From NCBI RefSeq assembly GCF_021650705.1, contig NZ_CP087138.1:4240001-4304000 (forward strand): a DNA stretch of 64,000 nucleotides, given 5' to 3'. This document shows positions 56,112 to 64,000 of the stretch, piece by piece; positions within the stretch are counted from its first letter, which is position 1; each line of letters starts with the position of its first letter. Below the pieces are notes generated by a model. The model made no database searches. It was not told the origin of the DNA and saw only the letters and a program-made list of their open reading frames with translations. Made by a program: the position numbers and the translations under genes. The stretch is from Pseudomonas sp. KNUC1026. GTDB taxonomy: Bacteria; Pseudomonadota; Gammaproteobacteria; Pseudomonadales; Pseudomonadaceae.

Positions 56112-56531
56112 ATGACTGCATCCTGCTCTATTAGCACAAACAACAGCATTGAAAAGTTCGAAGAAAACAGATCAATACTAAGAATCCATAACCAAAACAG
56201 GAAAAAATTATTGCGCCACCAAGTTGATGGCTGCCTCATAAAAAGCGGAATTAAGTGCGATTGGATGCTTGTGGAAGAAAAGACAAAAACTGAAATATAC
56301 ATCGAACTTAAAGGTTCAGATGTTGAGCATGCCGTAGATCAGATAAGCAAAACCGTTGAGCAGCTTAGCGACTCGCCACCAAAAAAATGGGGATACGTAA
56401 TCTGTACTCGGTCACCAATGAGCGCCACTGAGATTCAGCGCGCAACCAAATCAATAGCTAAAAGCCATGGTGTCACGCTTAGAATACGTAAAACGATCCA
56501 CGATGAAAATATTGAAAACTTAATCAGGTGA
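56112..56531 (+). CDS. Small protein with PD-(D/E)XK-like motif, partner of the ATPase
   Basis: 139 residues. Core IKSGIKCDWMLVEEKTKTEI followed by YIELKG gives the D...ExK arrangement of PD-(D/E)XK nucleases (Asp in CDW, Glu and Lys in IELKG), then a helix DVEHAVDQISKTVEQL and strand KWGYVICTRSP. No family name recognised. A/T-rich like the ATPase gene and starting four bases after it, so co-translated. Predicted effector; nuclease activity is inference from the motif only. Confidence 0.7.
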   Translation: MTASCSISTNNSIEKFEENRSILRIHNQNRKKLLRHQVDGCLIKSGIKCDWMLVEEKTKTEIYIELKGSDVEHAVDQISKTVEQLSDSPPKKWGYVICTRSPMSATEIQRATKSIAKSHGVTLRIRKTIHDENIENLIR

Positions 56532-56713
56532 CAAGCAGGTAAGGGGATAGATTTCGGTGTTGTTTTATGAAGTCCTCCTCTTCTTGCCTTTAGTTTACTC
56601 TCATACGTGGCATAAACAACCTTCATGAGCTTGCTCTTAAGCGTTTCGGCACAGAACGCATGCAGGTCGACTAATTTTATTAAAACGTCCACTTTTTTCT
56701 CGCTACGATGCAT
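56435..56713 (-). CDS. Possible small ORF, antisense overlap with the putative nuclease gene
   Basis: 92 codons from ATG at 56713 (MHRSEKKVDVLIKLVDLHAF). The first ~58 codons (to KARRGGLHKTTPKSIPL) look coding-like. The rest runs antisense through the 3' end of the upstream gene and looks like chance. No ribosome site is visible. May be a remnant. Confidence 0.25.
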   Translation of the reverse strand: MHRSEKKVDVLIKLVDLHAFCAETLKSKLMKVVYATYESKLKARRGGLHKTTPKSIPLPACHLIKFSIFSSWIVLRILSVTPWLLAIDLVAR

Positions 56714-57239
56714 TGATCAACGCCCGGGAAAAGGATATTCGAAGAGATAAATCCTTTTGAATAATTCAATAAAAATTATATTAATCAAATATATATAAAT
56801 TAGTTAGGCTCTTGGTGCCGCCATATGCATCTCACCGTACGGCTAACGCAGTCGGCTGGCTCGCAGTACTATCTAACGCTGAATACAATGTGACGCACCA
56901 TATCCGCCATGCCTATAGATTGCATCGGCTGTCAAGCACAAATCGAGCTTTTTTACACCTGACAGCTTGTATAAGTTCATTTGAGTAACCCTATTAGACA
57001 GTTTGGTGCTAGTAGCTTGACTTAAGCATCGAGGCAACCCCAAAACATCGCTGCCACTGGTCTCGAATTCAAACTCGCCGCTAGCAGTTTAATCTTATAT
57101 TACTCAAACGGAACTTATAGATAGTTTTTCTTCAATATGTAGACTTCGCAGTTGGTCGCAAGCTTTTTTCATGGAATCTGAGCATGAGGCATGACTAGGT
57201 TTACACGACACTTCGAAAGCCCACATATTTAACTCGCGC
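56532..57239. other. A+T-rich region with few genes
   Basis: Besides the uncertain ORF at 56435-56713 and the inverted-repeat element at 56970-57119, it holds TTATATTAATCAAATATATA (56777-56796), a very A+T-rich patch. Nearby are GTTAGGC (56803) and GGCTAAC (56839), an imperfect 44-base inverted repeat. No convincing gene. Confidence 0.45.
56970..57119. repeat. 150-bp element bounded by a long inverted repeat (MITE-like)
   Basis: TATAAGTTCATTTGAGTAA at 56970-56988 is repeated in inverse orientation at 57100-57119 (TTACTCAAACGGAACTTATA), 18 of about 20 positions pairing. A shorter TGCTAG match continues inward. Both outer edges abut TA. No ORF inside. Could be a miniature transposable element or a structured RNA. 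Confidence 0.6.
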
Positions 57240-57521
57240 CTACAAGTCATCTAACGAAATTTTCAGCCGCCGTAAACTTACCAACCGTTTGCGAACTTTT
57301 GCAATTAGGGCCTTGTCATCCTCAGTTTTCGGCATTGGCTTGAGAGTTAGACGCCCTTGCTCAGCTATTTTTTGCGATGCCTGACCCACTGGCGCTGAAA
57401 AAGCTATTATGCGACTTGCTAAATCCTGATTTTCGCAAGCTTGTATTTCGTCCACATAGATATCAGTAACCCTTACCACCTCGACTTCGCCAAGATTATT
57501 TTTATCTTTGCGATTATTCAT
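57240..57521 (-). CDS. Hypothetical small protein
   Basis: 93 residues from MNNRKDKNNLGEVEVVRVTD behind a near-ideal AGGGAGA ribosome site six bases upstream, which argues that it is real. Charged and helical, no signal or membrane segment. Basic/Leu-rich end (KVRKRLVSLRRLKISLDDL). No family recognised. A/T-rich like its neighbours, so part of the acquired stretch. Confidence 0.6.
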   Translation of the reverse strand: MNNRKDKNNLGEVEVVRVTDIYVDEIQACENQDLASRIIAFSAPVGQASQKIAEQGRLTLKPMPKTEDDKALIAKVRKRLVSLRRLKISLDDL

Positions 57522-57926
57522 TTTTTCTCCCTATGCGAGCACCTTAGCTAAGCCCATGCATTTGAGACATTTACTTTAATTGATTCTATATTTTGCTCAA
57601 TAGCTCCATTATCGCCGACAAGCCATTATTTCATGCATGACCGAGCTTAACCACTAAGCAACTCTTAGCACAAAGTGCTCAGAAATCTGAGAGCCTATTG
57701 GTCCTTGGGCCAGGATACAATTCTTACATTCAATGAACGTTATGAGGAGAGAAAGCCGGAAACTACTTATCATGATGGGTACCACTGCGCAAACACCGGC
57801 AGTAGATTAGAGTGGGGAAATAACTGACGACCCGACGTCAACCCAATATGTACTCAATCCGCCAGACTAGTCGTGCAGAAAATCGTCAGATATGAAATTC
57901 CGTGATAGCGGTTTCAGGAGGTTGCT
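57522..57926. other. Intergenic region
   Basis: About 400 bases, A+T-rich on the left and becoming normal to the right. I see only short open frames and no clear promoter or terminator. The boundary of the acquired region probably lies here. Confidence 0.4.
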
Positions 57927-58151
57927 GTGACTACGCGTGATATAGGATACATACCAAAAACTCGTGAGCGTGAAAGGGCAGTGATTCAGATTGGGGAAGT
58001 GGACGATGCGCTGGCGCTATTGATGGTGTTGCTCGATGCCGCTCACGACCAGAAGATGAGCGCGGAGCAGGTGCGGTGCTTGTTGGGGCCGTTGCAGGAG
58101 AAGCTTGAAGGCGCCTTGGAGCGTTTGCGGGATGGGTTTCGGTGTGGCTGA
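57927..58151 (+). CDS. DUF3077/DUF6124-like small Pseudomonas protein
   Basis: 74 residues starting at GTG, justified by a perfect AGGAGG six bases upstream. Sequence TTRDIGYIPKTRERERAVIQ, then IQIGEVDDALALLMVLLDAAHD and a C-terminal helix (LQEKLEGALERLRDGF). This resembles small cytosolic proteins common in Pseudomonas genomes, often near REP elements. Function unknown. Confidence 0.72.
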   Translation: MTTRDIGYIPKTRERERAVIQIGEVDDALALLMVLLDAAHDQKMSAEQVRCLLGPLQEKLEGALERLRDGFRCG

Positions 58152-58157
58152 GAATGG

Positions 58158-58186
58158 CGCGTCGCGCGGCGTAGCCTCGCTCCTAC
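58158..58186. repeat. REP-like unit
   Basis: GCGTCGCGCGGCGTAGCCTC followed by GCTCCTAC, a variant of the REP family directly after the DUF3077-like gene. Confidence 0.7.
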
Positions 58187-58273
58187 ACGTTGCTTCGCGG
58201 CTTGGTGTGATCAGGCACAGCGCGCAGGTGACGGCCTGGGGCTGCCACCTGTGTGCTCCGGCTGGCGCTGCTG

Positions 58274-58504
58274 TCAGGCATCTGCCGCGCGAACCAACAA
58301 CTTCCATGTCATGGACCCGTGCCCGCAGTTACTGCAGGGCGGCGAGGTGCATTCACGGTTGATGACGTCTTCGCAAGTGCAGACCTGGCATTTGTAGATC
58401 CCTGGGTATTCTGGAGTGTTGCCGGGCTTCCAGACTTTTTCGTACTCACCCTTGCGTTGGTCAGCTGTTCTTAGAACGTTTGAGGTGTCGCGATACCATG
58501 CCAT
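58274..58504 (-). CDS. Small zinc-ribbon protein
   Basis: 76 residues from MAWYRDTSNVLRTADQRKGE; the 17-codon extension upstream is not needed. Paired cysteines in YKCQVCTCEDVINRE and CTSPPCSNCGHGSMTW suggest a metal-binding zinc ribbon. Cytosolic, no other domain. Role unknown. Confidence 0.7.
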   Translation of the reverse strand: MAWYRDTSNVLRTADQRKGEYEKVWKPGNTPEYPGIYKCQVCTCEDVINRECTSPPCSNCGHGSMTWKLLVRAADA

Positions 58505-59015
58505 GGTTTTTCTCCATTCATGCGAAATTAGATTTCGGTCGGATTTCTTTTGCACTGAAGTTTCTCAGGCAGGGAATGTTCCTTTATTGATACCTAGGTG
58601 CGGCTATGGCCTTTGTTGCGCCGCTATTTGAAGATGCCTCATGAAGCGGAGGCCAGTTGATGACCGAGGTCATGGTTTCAACTTATGCAAGGCAGAGAGT
58701 GTGGAGTTGGGGTGTGTAGCTGAGTTCGGCGCGTCGCGCGGCGTAGCCGCGCTCCTACGTCGTAGAGGGCTTGCGGGATTCGTGCTCTGCGCAGGGTTTG
58801 GCAAAACCGGCGATCATCTAGCAGGCTGATATTCGATTGCAACGTGCTTTCGAATTATTAGACTTTTCCCAACGCTCGCAACGCTTCAAAACAATAACTC
58901 AGAACTCTCCCGCTTATATCCGCCCCACCCCGCCGCTACCATTCCACCCCGTAATTCGCGCACTCCCGGCAATACCCGTGCGCCCCATTCCAATAACTCA
59001 AAAGGATCACCCCCC
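58505..59015. other. Intergenic region with one REP-like unit
   Basis: About 510 bases. A REP-like copy (gcgtcgcgcggcgtagccgc) lies at 58731-58758. The short open frames across it (for example 58641-58829) run through the repeat and are rejected as genes. Promoter of the downstream lipoprotein is expected near 58950. Confidence 0.5.
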
Positions 59016-59522
59016 ATGTTCAAACAAGGTGCGCTCGTGCTCGCCATGGCAGCGTTCGTTGCCGGTTGCCAATCCACCGGTGAGGAGTACCAGGCCGATG
59101 TGTTCGATTCGGCGCAGGTGAACACGCAGCAAGAGGCCAAGACGGTGAAGATCGTTACGGTCTCGCCCACCAGGATCAAAGTGGACAACACCCGCAATCG
59201 CCAAACTGCGCAGTTGGTCGGCGGTGCATTGGGCCTGGTGGCAGGCGGTGCCTTGGGGGCGCAGAACAATCGGGATACGGCGATCGTCGGCGGTGTGGCG
59301 GGTGGCGGCGCAGGGGTGTTGGCGGGGTCGATGGTGGATTCCACTTCTCTGGTGCCGGGTGTGCTGATCGGCTATGCCGAAGGCGGCAAGATCTATACCT
59401 CGGCGCAGGTGGGCAAGTTGTGCGAGTTCAAGGTGGGTGAGGTGTCGTTGATGGTGAAGACGATGCGCAATGAAACACGTATTCAGCCCAATGCGACTTG
59501 CCCGGAACCCGCTAAAAGCTGA
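59016..59522 (+). CDS. Glycine-zipper lipoprotein
   Basis: 168 residues. Lipoprotein signal MFKQGALVLAMAAFVAGC, then a domain with a long Gly/Ala-rich zipper (AQLVGGALGLVAGGALGAQ, AIVGGVAGGGAGVLAGSMVDS) as in SlyB/Pcp-type outer-membrane lipoproteins, and a C-terminal part with two Cys. Eight bases before the next gene, so co-transcribed. Confidence 0.86.
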   Translation: MFKQGALVLAMAAFVAGCQSTGEEYQADVFDSAQVNTQQEAKTVKIVTVSPTRIKVDNTRNRQTAQLVGGALGLVAGGALGAQNNRDTAIVGGVAGGGAGVLAGSMVDSTSLVPGVLIGYAEGGKIYTSAQVGKLCEFKVGEVSLMVKTMRNETRIQPNATCPEPAKS

Positions 59523-59530
59523 GGTGCGCA

Positions 59531-60028
59531 ATGAAGAGCCGATACCTGGGGTTGGCCTTGTTGCTGGCCGCTTCGCCAGCGCTGGCCGGGCCGTTCGATC
59601 AGTTGCAGCAGATCGAAGTGCAGCAGAAGCAGGCCGAGGACGCGCGACGGGCCGAGCAAAAGCGAGCGTATGACGCGGAAGTGGCGCAGCAACGTGCGCA
59701 GGCACAGGCCGCGGCACGCAAGCGCGAAGCGATAGCCGAGCAGAAGCGAGCTGAACAAAAGCGCCTGCAGAACCGCGACGAGAAGTTCGTGGATGAAGAG
59801 CGCGCCATGGCGCTGGAAGAGCGGCGGCTGAAGCTGGATGCGATGAAAGCGCGTACGGCACGCACCAATGACTACATCGATGCCGAGTTGCGCGAGAAGG
59901 CAGCGCGCTCGGATGTGATTCAGTCGGAGGCGGACGCCAACCGCAATATCAGCACCGGTGCCAAGTCGCTGATGGAAAGCACGGGCGATGCCGAGGTGAA
60001 CAAGTCCAAGAGCTGGTTCGGCAGTTGA
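59531..60028 (+). CDS. Exported coiled-coil protein (DUF5384-like)
   Basis: 165 residues. Signal peptide MKSRYLGLALLLAASPALA. A long charged coiled coil rich in Gln/Arg/Ala/Glu follows (LQQIEVQQKQAEDARRAEQK through MALEERRLKLDAMKARTART), then a short C-terminal segment. Periplasmic. Same operon as the glycine-zipper lipoprotein; function unknown. Confidence 0.82.
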   Translation: MKSRYLGLALLLAASPALAGPFDQLQQIEVQQKQAEDARRAEQKRAYDAEVAQQRAQAQAAARKREAIAEQKRAEQKRLQNRDEKFVDEERAMALEERRLKLDAMKARTARTNDYIDAELREKAARSDVIQSEADANRNISTGAKSLMESTGDAEVNKSKSWFGS

Positions 60029-60058
60029 AGCACTCGAACTACCGAAACAGCCACGAAG

Positions 60059-60084
60059 AGCGGCGGGCATTGCCCCGCCGCTTT
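60059..60084 (+). terminator. Terminator after the coiled-coil gene
   Basis: AGCGGCGGG-CATTG-CCCCGCCGCTTTT. It lies between convergent genes and could also act on the porin transcript. Confidence 0.85.
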
Positions 60085-60095
60085 TCGTTAGAGGA

Positions 60096-61373
60096 TCAGA
60101 AGATGCTGATCGGGTATTCCACGAATGCGCGCACTTCGTTGCCGGAGACGTTGTAGGCACTGGCGTTGTCCGAAACGCGCAACCACGAGCCGCGCAGTTT
60201 CAGCTTGAGGTCTTTGGCCGGGCCGCTCTGCACTACGTATTGCAGCTGGTTGAAGATCTCGCGCTCTTTGCCTTCGCCGTCGTTGGTGCGGATGTTGTCG
60301 CCACGCACGTAGGCCACGCGGTAGCTCAGGCCCGGCAGGCCGTAGGCGCTGAAGTCCAGGCCGTAGGCCAGTTGCCAGGAGCGCTCGTCTTCGGCGTTGA
60401 AGTCCGACCAGTAGGAGTTGGCGAGGTAGATGGTGCTGCCGCCGTCGCCCACGTAGCCGGCGCTGCGGTAGCCGCCATAGACGTAGCCGGCATCACCGGT
60501 GCTGCGCTGGTGAGCCAGGGTCAGCGAGTGCGGGCCGAAGGCCCAGGTGGCTGCCAGGCTCCAGATCTTGTTGTCCTGGCCGCTGCCGATGGAGTCGGCG
60601 AAGCCTTGGTTCAGGTGGGTGCGGTAGCCGTTGAAGTCGAAGGTCAGCGACTGGTCGGCTTGCAGCGGCAGCACGTAGGTGGCGCCCAGGTACTGGCGCT
60701 TGAGGCGGTCTTCGACGTCGGAGGCGTAGAGAGCGGCGCTGAGGCTTTCGGTGAACTGATACTTGCCGCCGAGTACGTCGATCTGCTTCAGATCACCGCT
60801 GTCACGGCCTTCGGCGCTCTTGCGCGCTTCAGAGGTGAAGTGGCCGGCGTTCAGTTCCAGGCCCTTGATCTCCTTGGAGGTGATCATGGTGCCGGTGAAG
60901 CTCTCGGGCAGCAGGCGCGAGTCGTCGTGGTTGAGCACCGGCAGGGTCGGCATCATGTCGCCGTATTTGAGCACGGTGTTGGAGACGCGGAATTTAACCG
61001 CAGCGCCGGCGCGGGCCAGGTCGTTGGCGGCAGCACCGGTGCCGTCGTCGCCACGCTTGAAGAAGTCGATGCCACCGGCGCCGCTGCGGCCCTTGCCGCC
61101 GTCCAGGCGCAGCCCGTACAGGCCGAAGGCATCGACGCCCACGCCGACGGTGCCCTGGGTGAAGCCGGAGCTGAAGTTGGCGATGAAGCCCTGGCCCCAC
61201 TCGGCGCGGTCGGTGCGGTTGTGGTCGTAGTCGCGGCTGATGTAGGCGTTGCGCAGCAGCAGGTTCAGGTGGCTGTCTTCGACGAACCCCTTGGCGTCGG
61301 ACTGGTCACTGGCCATGGCTTGGCTTGCGGCCAGAACGCTCAGGGCGAGCGCGCCCAAACGGTAATTCAGCAT
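60096..61373 (-). CDS. OprD-family outer-membrane porin
   Basis: 425 residues. Signal peptide MLNYRLGALALSVLAASQAMA, then the OprD N-terminus FVEDSHLNLLLRNAYISRDY, SGFTQGTVGVGVDAFGLYGLRLDGG and SRLLPESFTGTMITSKEIKGLELNAG. The barrel ends in EVRAFVEYPISIF with terminal Phe. Eighteen-strand channel for small nutrients; the substrate subgroup (OccD/OccK) cannot be fixed here. Confidence 0.94.
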   Translation of the reverse strand: MLNYRLGALALSVLAASQAMASDQSDAKGFVEDSHLNLLLRNAYISRDYDHNRTDRAEWGQGFIANFSSGFTQGTVGVGVDAFGLYGLRLDGGKGRSGAGGIDFFKRGDDGTGAAANDLARAGAAVKFRVSNTVLKYGDMMPTLPVLNHDDSRLLPESFTGTMITSKEIKGLELNAGHFTSEARKSAEGRDSGDLKQIDVLGGKYQFTESLSAALYASDVEDRLKRQYLGATYVLPLQADQSLTFDFNGYRTHLNQGFADSIGSGQDNKIWSLAATWAFGPHSLTLAHQRSTGDAGYVYGGYRSAGYVGDGGSTIYLANSYWSDFNAEDERSWQLAYGLDFSAYGLPGLSYRVAYVRGDNIRTNDGEGKEREIFNQLQYVVQSGPAKDLKLKLRGSWLRVSDNASAYNVSGNEVRAFVEYPISIF

Positions 61374-61427
61374 TTTCTTTTCCTTGTTGGCAGGCAGACT
61401 GGCGCGCGTGGCCCGCGTAGAAACGCA

Positions 61428-61450
61428 AAAGCCCGCAACAGGGCGGGCTT
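61428..61450 (-). terminator. Terminator upstream of the porin gene
   Basis: On the minus strand AAGCCCGCC-CTGTT-GCGGGCTTTT, after the small gene at 61580-61774 and before oprD, separating the two units. Confidence 0.75.
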
Positions 61451-61579
61451 GGGCAGAAGGGGCAACGGTTGGCTCCGGGCGCGCGGCGGCATGCTAGCCA
61501 GCAGGTCCAGGTGTGTCAATTGAAGGGGCCGAGCTTCAGAAAAGGCTTAAAAGGAGGGTGGCTCCCTGCCACAGGTGCT

Positions 61580-61774
61580 TTACGGCTTGAACACGCCCGC
61601 GAGCACTTCCATCTCGGCATCGCTGAACAAACCGCGTGGGTAGCGTTCGCTCATCAGCTTGCGTGGGTCGGTATGGAGGATCTGCCGGCCGCCGTTGGCA
61701 CGCAGCCACAGGGCAAGCATTTGCAGGGACACAGGGTCATTTTTAGGCTGCGCCGCGCCGTGGGTCGGGTTCAT
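61580..61774 (-). CDS. Hypothetical small cytosolic protein
   Basis: 64 residues from MNPTHGAAQPKNDPVSLQML, chosen for the GGGAG site seven bases upstream. Helical, ends SDAEMEVLAGVFKP. No family recognised; appears to be a free-standing gene with its own terminator. Confidence 0.65.
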   Translation of the reverse strand: MNPTHGAAQPKNDPVSLQMLALWLRANGGRQILHTDPRKLMSERYPRGLFSDAEMEVLAGVFKP

Positions 61775-61928
61775 GGTGGCACTCCCGGTTTTCAACGAGC
61801 GCTAAAGCTATCCAATGTTTATGACAGGTTGGCGACATGGGCCTGCGGCCAACCTGCTGAACAAAACGATACAAAAGCTGTGCCAGCTGATTGCCCGTAT
61901 CTGGCGCGATAGAGGCAATCGGAACCGG

Positions 61929-63023
61929 TTATTTCGGCTGCTGTTGAGTGAGGCAGTGGATGTTGCCGCCACCCAACAACAGCTCACGGCCCGGCACCAT
62001 CACCACTTCGTGCTCGGGGAAGATCTTGCGCAGGATCGCCTCGGCCGTGGCGTCCAGCGGGTCGCCGAAGCTCGGAGCAATGATCCCGCCGTTGACGATC
62101 AGGAAGTTTACGTACGAGCCGGCCAAGCGCACGGAGGGGTTGCGCTCCTGGCTGCCGGCGGCCTGGTCGACGCCTGCACATTCTTCTTCGGTGGCATACA
62201 GCGGCCCCGGAATCGGCATCTTGTGCACCACCAAGGTGCGCCCACGGGCGTCGGGGGTGCTTTCGAGCACCTTCATCGCCGCCTGGCAGCGTGCGTAGTT
62301 GGGGTCTTCGGGATCATCGGTCCAGGCCAGTAACACCTCGCCGGGGCGTACGTAACAGCAGAAGTTGTCGACGTGGCCGTCGGTTTCGTCGTTGTACAGG
62401 CCGTCGGGCAGCCAGATGACAGTGTCCACGGCCAAGTGATCGCGCAGCACCGCCTCGATCTGCTCGCGGTTCAGGTGCGGGTTGCGGTTGGCGTTGAGCA
62501 GGCACTCTTCGGTGGTGATGACTGTGCCTTCGCCGTCGACATGGATCGAACCACCTTCGAGCACGAAGCCAGGGGTGTGGTAGCGGTCGCAATGCTCGAT
62601 CTCCAGCACCTTGGCGGCCAGCTCCTCGTCACGGTTCCACGGGCTGTAGAGGCCGCCATTGAAACCGCCCCAGGCGTTGAAAGCCCAATCCACGCCACGC
62701 ACCCGGCCTTTGCCATCGATGACGAAGGTGGGGCCGGTGTCGCGCACCCAGGCGTCGTCATTGCTGATCTCGACCACGCGGATATTCGGCACGTCGAGGC
62801 GGGCGCGGGCATTGGCATACTGTGCGGCCGACACGGCCACGGTGACCGGCTCGAAGCGCGCGATGGCCTTGGCCAGCGCTACATGGGCCGCCTGCACTGG
62901 CTTGCCACCCAGGCGCCAGTTGTCCGGGCGCTCGGGCCATACCATCCAGGTCTGGCTATGCGGAGCCCATTCGGCGGGCATGTGGAAGCCGTCGGCCCGT
63001 GGCGTGGTGGTCAAAGTAGCCAT
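61929..63023 (-). CDS. aguA: Agmatine deiminase
   Basis: Converts agmatine to N-carbamoylputrescine in arginine/polyamine catabolism. 364 residues from MATLTTTPRADGFHMPAEWA; the in-frame upstream part to 63185 is rejected because the family N-terminus is at 63023. Conserved AWVRDTGPTFVID, FVLEGGSIHVDGEGTVITTEECLL, DGHVDNFCCYVRPGEVL and the nucleophile Cys in LLLGGGNIHCLTQQ. Downstream of an aminotransferase gene on the same strand. Confidence 0.97.
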   Translation of the reverse strand: MATLTTTPRADGFHMPAEWAPHSQTWMVWPERPDNWRLGGKPVQAAHVALAKAIARFEPVTVAVSAAQYANARARLDVPNIRVVEISNDDAWVRDTGPTFVIDGKGRVRGVDWAFNAWGGFNGGLYSPWNRDEELAAKVLEIEHCDRYHTPGFVLEGGSIHVDGEGTVITTEECLLNANRNPHLNREQIEAVLRDHLAVDTVIWLPDGLYNDETDGHVDNFCCYVRPGEVLLAWTDDPEDPNYARCQAAMKVLESTPDARGRTLVVHKMPIPGPLYATEEECAGVDQAAGSQERNPSVRLAGSYVNFLIVNGGIIAPSFGDPLDATAEAILRKIFPEHEVVMVPGRELLLGGGNIHCLTQQQPK

Positions 63024-63153
63024 GCGGTGTGCGCTCCTGGTATTGGGTAAACGTGGTTTATACCGGATAGAAGTCGGCTTATGAATGGCAAGAGAACCAA
63101 AACATTCTTCACCAGGCGCACTTTGACCGATTAATGTCGGCAAATGGTTGGGC

Positions 63154-64000
63154 TCATATTCCCTCAGACAGCACCCGCGCCACACTGTCCACGAAGAAAT
63201 CCACGCTCTGCCGAGTGGTGTTCATCGGCGGCTTGATCTTGAGAATGTTCAAATGATCGCCGGTCGGCTGCATGAAGATGCCCAAGTCGCGAAGGCGGTC
63301 GCACAGGCGCGCGGTTTCCTCGGTGGCCGGCGCGAGCGTCTCGCGATCCCGCACCAGCTCAAGGCCCAGGTAGAAGCCCGAGCCGTGAGCGGCGCCCACC
63401 AGCGGGAAGCGCTCCACTAATGCCTCAAGGCGTGCCTTGAAGTAGCGGCCGGTCTCACGCGCATTGTTCCACAGCCCCTCCTCCTCCATTACATCCAGCA
63501 CCGCCATGCCGACCTGGCAGCTGACCGGGCTGCCGCCAGCCGAGGAGAAGAAGTACCCCTGCGCCTCCAGCGCCTCGGCGATCTCGCGGCGGGTGATCAC
63601 CACCCCCAGTGGCTGGCCGTTGCCCATGCCTTTGGCCATGGTGATGATGTCGGGCACCACGCCCTGCTCTTCGAAGCCCCAGAAGTGTTCGCCAAGGCGG
63701 CCATAGCCCACCTGCACTTCATCGGCGATGCACACGCCGCCGCGCGCGCGGACCTTGCCGTACACCGCCTCAAGGTAGCCCGGCGGCAAGGCGATGCCGC
63801 CGGCGTTGCCATAGACCGGCTCGCAGATGAACCCCGCCAGCGGCCTTGCGCTCTGGTCGATGGCGGCCAGAGCCTCATCGACGCTGCGCAGGTAATCGGC
63901 AGTGCTGCCGGGGCCGCGATAGGCGCCACGGTAAGTGTTGGGCGCCATCACCGGATGCACCCAGCCCGGGCGCGTGCTGAGTGCTTGCGGGTTGTCGGCG
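63154..64000 (-). CDS. Class-III PLP aminotransferase family protein (5' part outside window)
   Basis: C-terminal ~280 residues; the gene continues past the right edge. PLP-binding features: CEPVYGNAGGIALPPGYLEA, VCIADEVQVGYGRLGEHFWG (Asp for the pyridine nitrogen) and the Schiff-base Lys in TMAKGMGNGQPLG. HPVMAPNTYRGAYRGPG and the overall pattern resemble the AGXT2-like/phospho-lyase branch. Adjacent to aguA but 130 bases away; substrate uncertain. Confidence 0.9.
   Translation of the reverse strand, partial: ADNPQALSTRPGWVHPVMAPNTYRGAYRGPGSTADYLRSVDEALAAIDQSARPLAGFICEPVYGNAGGIALPPGYLEAVYGKVRARGGVCIADEVQVGYGRLGEHFWGFEEQGVVPDIITMAKGMGNGQPLGVVITRREIAEALEAQGYFFSSAGGSPVSCQVGMAVLDVMEEEGLWNNARETGRYFKARLEALVERFPLVGAAHGSGFYLGLELVRDRETLAPATEETARLCDRLRDLGIFMQPTGDHLNILKIKPPMNTTRQSVDFFVDSVARVLSEGI

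Noticed and set aside
56803..56845. GTTAGGC ... GGCTAAC inverted repeat that recalls an integron attC site
   Set aside because: Only 44 bases long with one mismatch in the outer arms and no inner L-box pairing, and no integrase nearby; chance is likely.
58641..58829. 62-codon plus-strand ORF
   Set aside because: It runs straight through a REP unit, has no ribosome site and no protein-like pattern.

Overview
The window reads as core chromosome of a Pseudomonas, most likely the P. putida/P. fluorescens side of the genus. The gene sets are typical (opgGH, glnA–ntrBC, secB–grxC, gpmI–envC–ctpA, hisBHAF, mutY–yggX, an OprD-type porin, aguA). Base composition is G+C-rich, and dispersed REP-like palindromes lie between genes.

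Layout. 1–6.5 kb (minus): opgH–opgG periplasmic glucan synthesis, dtd–pip, and two small lipoproteins including a Blc-type lipocalin. 6.7–8.6 kb: a Cache-domain chemoreceptor. 8.8–16.5 kb: fbp, glgP, a YkgJ-type Cys-cluster protein, typA/bipA and thiI. 16.5–22.9 kb is a nitrogen-control block: glnA behind a sigma-54 promoter with two NtrC boxes, two DUF4124 proteins, ntrB–ntrC behind a near-consensus NtrC box, and then an NrsZ-type small RNA made of three repeated stem-loops behind its own sigma-54 promoter. 22.8–30.2 kb: a small membrane protein divergent from trmL, then secB–grxC–rhodanese, gpmI, envC, ctpA and a YibQ-type deacetylase-fold protein. 30.2–33.4 kb: a tandem REP cluster and hisB–hisH–hisA–hisF. 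33.5–39.1 kb: an OFA-type MFS transporter and asmA–mutY–yggX.

Accessory regions. tRNA-Phe (39184) is followed by about 7 kb holding an IS3-family element and a tightly overlapping six-gene operon: fatty-acid desaturase, osmoprotectant-type ABC transporter and PhnD-like protein. The stretch ends at 46190–46263 in a diverged copy of the tRNA-Phe 3' end plus its terminator, the footprint expected of an old tRNA-targeted insertion. Just beyond lies a putative Cys/His peptidoglycan amidase followed by two paralogous exported DUF3828-like proteins, possibly an effector–immunity module. Downstream of tRNA-Thr (53506) there is a second accessory stretch: a small protein overlapping an ImmA/IrrE metalloprotease gene, then an A+T-rich pair of an OLD/ABC-type ATPase and a small protein with a PD-(D/E)XK-like motif (a candidate uncharacterised defence module), and then sparse A+T-rich DNA with a 150-bp inverted-repeat element. 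Core-type genes resume at about 57.9 kb: small Pseudomonas proteins, two exported proteins, an OprD porin, aguA and a truncated class-III aminotransferase.

Caution on reading frames. At least ten otherwise intact genes (opgH, fbp, glgP three times, typA, thiI, the second DUF4124 gene, the small membrane protein at 22.9 kb, envC three times, hisH, hisB) carry single-base frame breaks, many in short homopolymers. Because these are conserved single-copy genes, I read the breaks as sequencing or assembly errors rather than a wave of pseudogenes, and I give each gene its full extent.
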